Source: Actinomycetota bacterium
Lineage (GTDB): Bacteria; Actinomycetota; Acidimicrobiia; Acidimicrobiales; Aldehydirespiratoraceae
Assembly (NCBI GenBank): GCA_029979265.1
Contig: JAPOHW010000002.1
Coordinates: forward strand, 150,552 to 214,551
Length of the DNA: 64,000 nucleotides
Direction of reading: 5' to 3'
In this document: positions 58,322 through 64,000 of the stretch, one piece after another
Position numbering within the stretch: the first letter of the stretch is position 1
Layout: the number at the start of each line of letters is the position of its first letter
Position numbers and translations under genes: made by a program
Notes under the pieces: model-generated
The model's database searches: none
Told to the model about the DNA's origin: nothing
Seen by the model: only the letters and a program-made list of their open reading frames with translations

Positions 58322-60333
58322 CAGCCTTCTCCGTCTTCGTCGCCAGCGGAGCCAGCCCCGACGGCGGTGAGCTCGTCGTCGCCGTCCTCGTCGTCATGAT
58401 GATCGTCATGGTCGTGACCGGCATCGGGATCGTCGACGGGTTCGAACACCCAGGCGTAGATCGCTCCACCGGTGAGCAATCCACCGACCACGCAGAGCCA
58501 GAGGTTGAAGATGATGCCGTAGCCGATGAGCGGCAGGCCGATGGCGAGCACGAGCGGCCAGAACGACGGCGAGGGAAGATGCACCCCGGTGGCACTGCCG
58601 TCCTGGGCAACGGCCTCGGTCTCGGCAATCCGGACGACCTTGCCGTCATCGTCGATCTCGTACTTCTGGAACCACCAGTGGTCGAACGACTCGACCCGGG
58701 GTACCTCGTCGAAGTTGTGTTCGGGGGTGGGCGAGGGCACCGACCACTCGAGGCTGCGGGCATCCCACGGATCAGGTCCCGGGGGCGGCAGATCCACCGC
58801 CTCCTTCTTCGACTTCCACACGTTGTAGAAGAACACCAGGACGGAGACGGCGATCAGATACGACCCGATCGTGGACATCAGGTTCCAGAAGTCGAAGCCG
58901 TAGCCGGCTGAGTAGGTGTCGATCCGGCGACTCATGCCCTGGAGTCCGAGCACATGCATCGGACCGAACGTGAGGTTGAAGCCGATCAACATGGCCCAGA
59001 AGTTGATCTTGCCGCGACGTTCGTTGAGGAAATGGCCGAAGACCTTGGGCCACCAGAAGTACGCGCCGGCGAAGAGACCGAGCACACCACCACCGAAGAT
59101 CACGTAGTGGAAGTGGGCGACGATGTAGTACGTGTCGGTCTGCTGGGTGTCAGCAGGAGCGAGCGAGTGTGTGACACCCGACAGGCCGCCGATGGTGAAC
59201 ATCGCAACGGTGCCCGTGGCGAAGAGCATTGCAGTGGTGAAGTGCAACTTGCCGCCCCACATGGTGGTCAGCCAGTTGAGGATCTTCACGCCAGTCGGAA
59301 CCGCGATGAACATCGTGGCCAACGAAAACGCCGCCACCGAGATCGGCCCGATGCCGGACACGAACATGTGGTGGGCCCACACTCCCCATCCCATGAAACC
59401 GATGGCGATGCCGGAAAAGACCATGGCCGTGTAGCCGAAGATCGGCTTGCGACTGAAGGTCGGAATGACTTCTGAGATGATGCCGAAGCTGGGCAGGATG
59501 ATGATGTACACCTCTGGATGCCCGAAGATCCAGAAGAGGTGCTGCCACAGGAGTGGGTCGGCGCCAGCGTCAGGATCGAAGAACTGCGAGTCGAATGTGC
59601 GGTCGAACAGCAGGAGCAGCAAGGCGACCGTGATGACGGGCAGGGCGAACGCCAACAGGAACTGTGTGACCAGCAGCATCCAGGTCAGCACCGGCATGCG
59701 CATGAGGTCCATCCCGGGAGCTCGCATGTTGAGGCAGGTGACGATCAGGTTGACAGCCGACACCAGCGAGGCGATACCCGTGATGAGCAGGCCGATGGCG
59801 TAGAAGTCGACGCCGTGGGTCGGCGAGAAGACGATGCCGCTGTTCGGCGAGTAGCAGAACCAGCCACAGTTGGCGCCACCACCACCCACGATCCATGACG
59901 TGTTGAGGAAGATTGCGCCCGAAAGCCAGACCCAGAACGACAGGGCGTTGAGGCGGGGGAACGCCACGTCGCGAGCGCCGATCTGCAACGGGATGAGGTA
60001 GTTCGCGAAGGCGGCAGCCAGCGGCATGATGAACAGGAACACCATGGTGACCCCGTGCATCGTGAAGATCTGGTTGTACAGATCGGCGCTGAGGAAGCCC
60101 TGATCGGGGAAGGCCAGTTGGGTTCGGATCAGCAGCGCCTCAAACCCACCCACGACGAAGAAGAACATCGCGGCGACGCCGTACATGATGCCGATCTTCT
60201 TGTGGTCGACAGTGCTGACCCAGTCCTTCCAACCACCCTGGGCCTGCGGCCGGGTGAGAATGCCCAGCGGCTTCTCGGCGTAGGTCTCGCCGCTTTCGAG
60301 CGCAAGCGGTTCGTCGATGATCGTCATGGTCAC
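58321..60333 (-). CDS. ctaD: Cytochrome c oxidase subunit I with C-terminal extension
   Basis: The 670-residue catalytic subunit has all metal ligands: heme a His in TMHGVTMVF, CuB His with cross-linked Tyr in WIFGHPEVYIIILP, the HH pair in WAHHMFVSG, and heme ligands in VAHFHYVIFGG. The Glu in GHPEVY marks a type A1 oxidase. Beyond twelve helices it adds a soluble stretch (WSVPSPTPEHNFDEVP), two more helices and a His/Asp-rich tail. GTG 60333 overlaps the ctaC stop (GTGA); ATG 60327 with GGAGG ten bases upstream is an alternative start. Confidence 0.95.
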   Translation of the reverse strand: MTMTIIDEPLALESGETYAEKPLGILTRPQAQGGWKDWVSTVDHKKIGIMYGVAAMFFFVVGGFEALLIRTQLAFPDQGFLSADLYNQIFTMHGVTMVFLFIMPLAAAFANYLIPLQIGARDVAFPRLNALSFWVWLSGAIFLNTSWIVGGGGANCGWFCYSPNSGIVFSPTHGVDFYAIGLLITGIASLVSAVNLIVTCLNMRAPGMDLMRMPVLTWMLLVTQFLLAFALPVITVALLLLLFDRTFDSQFFDPDAGADPLLWQHLFWIFGHPEVYIIILPSFGIISEVIPTFSRKPIFGYTAMVFSGIAIGFMGWGVWAHHMFVSGIGPISVAAFSLATMFIAVPTGVKILNWLTTMWGGKLHFTTAMLFATGTVAMFTIGGLSGVTHSLAPADTQQTDTYYIVAHFHYVIFGGGVLGLFAGAYFWWPKVFGHFLNERRGKINFWAMLIGFNLTFGPMHVLGLQGMSRRIDTYSAGYGFDFWNLMSTIGSYLIAVSVLVFFYNVWKSKKEAVDLPPPGPDPWDARSLEWSVPSPTPEHNFDEVPRVESFDHWWFQKYEIDDDGKVVRIAETEAVAQDGSATGVHLPSPSFWPLVLAIGLPLIGYGIIFNLWLCVVGGLLTGGAIYAWVFEPVDDPDAGHDHDDHHDDEDGDDELTAVGAGSAGDEDGEG

Positions 60334-61565
60334 TCCACCTCCGAGTCAGCGATGATCTCGTCGGTCGGCCGAGGGCCGAGCGTCTCGAGATACGCCACCA
60401 GGTCACTGATCGTTCGTTCCGAAAGCCCGAGGTTGGGCATGCCCCGAGGCAGCGTGCCGTCGGGTAGGTCGTTGGCGGCGTTGTCCTTCACCACCTCGGG
60501 TTCGCGCAGCCAACGAGCAACATCATCTCGGTTGAACGTGCCGTCTTCGTTGTAGGTGAAGAGGATGCCACCGGCGAAGGTCGTTCGGCTTGCGAAGTGG
60601 GTCAGGTTGGGGGCTGCGCCGGACTCGACCGCAGCGCGGATGTCTTCGCTTCCGTTGACACCCTCGATCAGGTGACAGCCGGAGCAGTTCGCCACGAAGG
60701 CGTCCTTCCCTCGAAGCGCTGCATCCCCGGTCGGATCGGTGGCGGGCTGCACTTGATGGTCGATCCACGCCTGGAAGTCGTCTGGCGTCATTGCGATCGT
60801 CTGCATACGCATACGGGCGTGCGACAGGCCGCAGAACTCTGTGCACTGCCCGAAGTACACACCGGGGTTGTCGGCCTCGATCTTCCACGGTGCGAAGAAG
60901 CCGGGCCGAGCATCGCGCTTGCCGTTGAGCGCCGGGATCCAGAACGAATGGATGACGTCTCGTGAGGTCACGAGCAGTTCGACTTCCTGCCCGGTCGGGA
61001 TCACCATCTGTCCGGACGTGACGATGTCGGCCGGGGGAAGATTCTTCATGTCGGAGCCGAGGCTGTCGGCGGTGACGTCTTCCCCAAAGTAGTAGCGGAA
61101 CTCCCACCACCATTGGTTGCCGACGACGACAATCTTTGGCTCCCAGTCGGTCGATGCGCCCTCGACGACGACCGGCATGGCGTTGGCATCGTCGTAGGAA
61201 TTGATGTCGAGGTGCGTCGTGAGGGTCATCACGGCGACGACAACCATGATGATGGCAGGGACACCGGTCATCAGGATCTCGAGCGTGTTGTTGTGGGCCA
61301 TCTGTTCGGGGAACTCGTCGTCGCCTTCGTACGACGAAACCCGGTTCTTCCAACCGAGCCAGGCGACAGCGCCACAGACGAGCACCAGCACCACACCGGC
61401 GATGGCGAGGACCGGGTCGAGCAGGTCGTCGATCTGGCGAGCGGTCTCGCTCTGCGGCTTGAGGGTGTCGAGTTCGGCGTCGCTCGCACACCCTGCGAGC
61501 ACAAGTCCGAAAAGGATGAACAGGCCGGGCAGGCTTCGGCGCGAACGCACTCGGGGATCACTCAC
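60330..61565 (-). CDS. ctaC: Cytochrome c oxidase subunit II fused to cytochrome c
   Basis: The 411-residue lipoprotein (lipobox VLAGC near residue 25) has two helices, a CuA domain and a C-terminal cytochrome c. CuA ligands lie in SRDVIHSFWIPALN and FGQCTEFCGLSHARMRM. The cytochrome c heme motif is CSGCH at about 294-298, with the Met ligand likely in PRGMPNLGLSE. This is the caa3 pattern. GTG 61565 is chosen for a normal signal peptide; it overlaps the previous stop by 8 bases. ATG 61583 is an alternative. Confidence 0.94.
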   Translation of the reverse strand: MSDPRVRSRRSLPGLFILFGLVLAGCASDAELDTLKPQSETARQIDDLLDPVLAIAGVVLVLVCGAVAWLGWKNRVSSYEGDDEFPEQMAHNNTLEILMTGVPAIIMVVVAVMTLTTHLDINSYDDANAMPVVVEGASTDWEPKIVVVGNQWWWEFRYYFGEDVTADSLGSDMKNLPPADIVTSGQMVIPTGQEVELLVTSRDVIHSFWIPALNGKRDARPGFFAPWKIEADNPGVYFGQCTEFCGLSHARMRMQTIAMTPDDFQAWIDHQVQPATDPTGDAALRGKDAFVANCSGCHLIEGVNGSEDIRAAVESGAAPNLTHFASRTTFAGGILFTYNEDGTFNRDDVARWLREPEVVKDNAANDLPDGTLPRGMPNLGLSERTISDLVAYLETLGPRPTDEIIADSEVE

Positions 61566-62355
61566 TGTGGTCGTCCTCTGCATGGTCGTCTCCGTGGTCC
61601 TCACCATGGGGCTCGTGGGGGTGGAACTCGCGTTCACCGTCGACGCCGGCCACGACGCCTCCGGCGATCACGGCCAGACCGCAGGTCAGCACGAGGCCGG
61701 CGATGATGTTGCGGTTCATCTTCGGCTTGGCGGCGTACAGGACACCGATGCCGAAAATGAGGATGGCGATCAGGCCGGCCCAGAACACTGCGCCGTTTTT
61801 CGAGGCGTTCAAGAAGATCCGGGATCCGGCCAGAACGATCACACCAACGGCGAGCGTTCCGGCCACCGGGATCTCGAAGGGCGCCATTACCCGATCACGC
61901 AAGGCAGCGTTGGCCTCGGCGTCACCGGTCGCCCGGTCGGCCCAGGCGTCCATCATCCACTCGATCGCAGCGAGCGAACAGATGACGATGCCACCGACGA
62001 ACAGGACCGGTGTGAGCACCAGGCCCAGCAGTCCGACCCCAGCCCCAAAGGCGCCGACGACCGGCCAGTAACTACCGGTGACCGTGGCGGTCGGGACGAT
62101 CTCGTCGACGCCGAGGTAGTGCGCTTGGGCGGACGGGTCGGCGTCGCGGAAGGCGACGATCACGAACGAGATGGCCGACGCGACGACGCCACTCGCCATC
62201 AACATCGTGTACCCGATGTGCTCGCCGACACCGCCCTTCCACCCCCAGGTGATGGGGCCGACGTGCTCGCCACCGGTGGCATAGCCGTAGATCACCGCAC
62301 TCAGGACGAGAGCAGCAGCAAGACCGAAATAGAATTTGAATCCCGTGGTGAACAT
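61558..62355 (-). CDS. Polytopic membrane protein of the oxidase operon
   Basis: The 265-residue protein has six or seven helices. Its first part (MFTTGFKFYFGLAAALVLSA) recalls the start of the actinobacterial subunit IV (CtaF), but it is twice as long. The C-terminus is very rich in His, Asp and Glu (HPHEPHGEDHGDDHAEDDHS), a possible metal-binding tail. It ends 8 bases into ctaC. AGGGG lies 5 bases before the ATG. The role is unknown; the position suggests an oxidase accessory or assembly part. Confidence 0.72.
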   Translation of the reverse strand: MFTTGFKFYFGLAAALVLSAVIYGYATGGEHVGPITWGWKGGVGEHIGYTMLMASGVVASAISFVIVAFRDADPSAQAHYLGVDEIVPTATVTGSYWPVVGAFGAGVGLLGLVLTPVLFVGGIVICSLAAIEWMMDAWADRATGDAEANAALRDRVMAPFEIPVAGTLAVGVIVLAGSRIFLNASKNGAVFWAGLIAILIFGIGVLYAAKPKMNRNIIAGLVLTCGLAVIAGGVVAGVDGEREFHPHEPHGEDHGDDHAEDDHSE

Positions 62356-62362
62356 CTGACCC

Positions 62363-62950
62363 CTACTTCGTGACGTAGACGGCAATCCAGGTGATCCAGT
62401 ACATGGTCGCCACCGTGTGCCAGAACATCGCAGCGGCTGGGACGCCGTCGTTCTGGCGGGGGCTGTACTGGCCGAACATTGCTCGCAGGGCGGTCAGGAA
62501 AAGGAACGCCATGGCGAGGATCAGGAACGCAATGAACGTTCCGTTGAGGACGAAGAAGAGGAACTGGGCTTCCGATGCGTCCAGCGAAAAGCCGGTGTCG
62601 TTCAGGATGAACCACATCTGATTGAAGACGGCAGCACCGAACAGCATCGTCAGACCGAGCGCCACATAGGCATTCGGTCTGTCTTCGTTCTGGATGGCTT
62701 GCACCGCCCATTGGACGGTGAAGGACGACATGATCAGCGTCCAGAAGATCCATCCCGAAGGTCCGAGTTCGACGACACCCTCGGGGAACCACTCGGCACC
62801 GAGAGCGCGCGCCTCGGCCCGGCGGGACACATAGAGGGCGAGGACACCGAAGTAGACCATCGCAGCGGCGGCAGACGCGAACATTGTCCCGACGAGGACG
62901 GTGCGCGGACGCCGAAGTTCGGGCGATGGAAGGCGGGCGGTGGCGGTCAC
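62363..62950 (-). CDS. Second subunit III-like protein
   Basis: The 195-residue, five-helix protein has the heme-copper oxidase subunit III fold. Segments include TVLVGTMFASAAAAMVYFGVLALYV, FFVLNGTFIAFLILAMAFLFLTA and a last part AMFWHTVATMYWITWIAVYV with the HxxxxxYW pattern. It differs clearly from ctaE. The GTG start overlaps the stop of the subunit I-like gene (GTGA), so the two are made together. It may pair with that degenerate subunit I. Confidence 0.8.
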   Translation of the reverse strand: MTATARLPSPELRRPRTVLVGTMFASAAAAMVYFGVLALYVSRRAEARALGAEWFPEGVVELGPSGWIFWTLIMSSFTVQWAVQAIQNEDRPNAYVALGLTMLFGAAVFNQMWFILNDTGFSLDASEAQFLFFVLNGTFIAFLILAMAFLFLTALRAMFGQYSPRQNDGVPAAAMFWHTVATMYWITWIAVYVTK

Positions 62951-64000
62951 GAGGGCGCTCCTTCCTCGTCGCTGTCGCCTTGTTCGGCGGCGTCGAGCAG
63001 CGGTGCCTCAGAGGTGACCCGGGCCAGTGCACCGACGAAATTCTCTGGTGGAACCGGGGTTGTCGTTGCCCACTCCAGGGTGTGACCGTTCCACGGATCG
63101 TCGCCGGGATCGGCGTCGGAGCGCCGGGCCGAAGCGACGGAGGCGACCACACCGACCGCACCAATCACGGCGAGGATGGCGCCGACGAACACGATCCAGG
63201 CCATGGTCTCGTTCAGCCCACCGTCGAAATCGAACCCGATCAGCAGGTGCGCTGCGCCCATCAGCACGCCAGCGCCGATGAAGTCGAGCATCACACCGAG
63301 TCCTGCTGCGTTGGAAAGGGCGTGGCCGCCGATCTTCGAGGCCCAGAACCACATACCGGCCACCAGGCCCACAAGTGCCGCAAACGCCACGAGACGGCCC
63401 ACTGCGGCATCGGCATCGGTGCCGATCAGGTCGAGCGGCGCGATCACCCGCAGCGCCCCTGCACCGGTAGCGAGCAGCAGCAGCAGGCCAGCGCCGAGCG
63501 CACCGAGCAACTGCGCCGGTGGCAGCCCGGCAGGAACACCCGCCTTGGCCAGCGTCAGCGAGTTGAGGCCGAGCGTCGCTAGGACTGGCACCACGGCGAG
63601 CAATCCGAATGCGACGAACAGCAACTCCTCACGCTGATCCGAGAACGCGGGCTGGCTCCACCCGCCCACGGCGAGCAGACCAGCGGCGCCGATGGCGGCC
63701 ATGAGTCCGGCATGGGCGACGTGTCGAGTTCCGGCGACGACCGGGACGATCGAGCCGATGATCCCGAGCACCGGAATACCCAGCACGAACACGGCTGGCT
63801 GCTCGAGGATCCAGTGAACCTGGTCGTAGATCATCGTGCTGGCCTCGGGGTTGCCGAACACCAGTGGGCCACCACGAAGGTCGACGACGATGATGATCAG
63901 GTTGGCGATCAACACTGGCAAGGTGAGGATCCAGACGCTTGCGCTGACGAGAACCGACCACGCGAACAGCGGCGTCTTCATGAGCCCCATCCCTGGGGTG
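62947..64000 (-). CDS. Ligand-less subunit I-like protein (5' end outside window)
   Basis: The visible 351 C-terminal residues align with subunit I. GMGLMKTPLFAWSVLVSASV matches its helix V region and DPWNGHTLEWATTTPVPPENF matches the end. The catalytic residues are changed: where ctaD has FGHPEVY this has LEQPAVF, HH becomes QP (GGWSQPAFS), and the HFHY heme ligands are replaced (AVGRLVAFAALVG). It cannot bind CuB or the two hemes at the usual places. The gene continues past the right edge. It is coupled to the second subunit III-like gene. A paralogue with a new role is more likely than decay, since the frame is intact. Confidence 0.85.
   Translation of the reverse strand, partial: TPGMGLMKTPLFAWSVLVSASVWILTLPVLIANLIIIVVDLRGGPLVFGNPEASTMIYDQVHWILEQPAVFVLGIPVLGIIGSIVPVVAGTRHVAHAGLMAAIGAAGLLAVGGWSQPAFSDQREELLFVAFGLLAVVPVLATLGLNSLTLAKAGVPAGLPPAQLLGALGAGLLLLLATGAGALRVIAPLDLIGTDADAAVGRLVAFAALVGLVAGMWFWASKIGGHALSNAAGLGVMLDFIGAGVLMGAAHLLIGFDFDGGLNETMAWIVFVGAILAVIGAVGVVASVASARRSDADPGDDPWNGHTLEWATTTPVPPENFVGALARVTSEAPLLDAAEQGDSDEEGAPS

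Overview
The window reads as one continuous piece of chromosome from a high-GC actinobacterium. Evidence: a mycothiol glycosyltransferase (MshA) next to its usual YbjN partner, a WhiB7-type Fe-S regulator, an RsiG-type c-di-GMP-binding anti-sigma factor, a rex-hemA pair as in Streptomyces, abundant GTG starts, and a caa3-type oxidase operon. The mixture of basal-actinobacterial traits with many acyl-CoA and short-chain dehydrogenase genes fits the Acidimicrobiia (Ilumatobacter-like) best; that placement is inference. I see no insertion sequence, prophage, CRISPR array or rRNA, and a single tRNA, tRNA-Pro(CGG).

Layout. 1-2 kb: hemA (cut by the left edge) and rex, with a near-perfect Rex operator in front of rex. 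2-7 kb: acyl-CoA ligase coupled to a beta-propeller protein, a secreted CAP-domain protein, and an ABC exporter pair. 7-11.5 kb: a leftward run of moaD-like, rsiG, mshA, ybjN-like, proC, a SAM hydrolase and a 28-residue membrane peptide. 11.6-15.5 kb: histidine phosphatase, HELAH metallopeptidase, ABC1 kinase, a STAS/receiver signalling pair and tRNA-Pro with a strong terminator. 15.6-38.7 kb: mostly single catabolic or housekeeping enzymes (amidase, acyl-CoA dehydrogenase, carbonic anhydrase, 2OG oxygenase plus FAD oxidoreductase, diguanylate cyclase, hydantoinase A, PhzF, MsrA, GH3 glucosidase, N-acyl-amino-acid deacylase) and an isochorismatase-fold protein that has lost its catalytic triad. 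38.8-46.6 kb: a lipoprotein with three Cys-rich repeats, lysC with an internal start, an alkylsulfatase-like protein, dut, orn and a thioesterase. 46.7-47.7 kb: whiB7 with a leader that appears to hold promoter, uORF, antiterminator and terminator. 47.7-56.4 kb: TlpA/CcdA-like thiol pair, pdxH, two Fluc fluoride-channel halves, a tightly coupled serS operon, an SDR and a half ABC ATPase.

56.5-64 kb is one leftward cytochrome oxidase operon: ctaC (fused to cytochrome c), ctaD, ctaE, subunit IV and ctaG. It is preceded in the same operon by a second subunit I-like protein that lacks all the CuB and heme ligands I can align, a second subunit III-like protein, and a polytopic protein. This ligand-less oxidase-like module and the whiB7 attenuator are the most interesting things in the window.

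Links between genes: c-di-GMP is touched three times (RsiG effector, GGDEF synthase with I-site, Orn for pGpG removal). Rex, heme synthesis (hemA) and the oxidase form a respiration theme at the two ends of the window, although I saw a Rex site only at rex.
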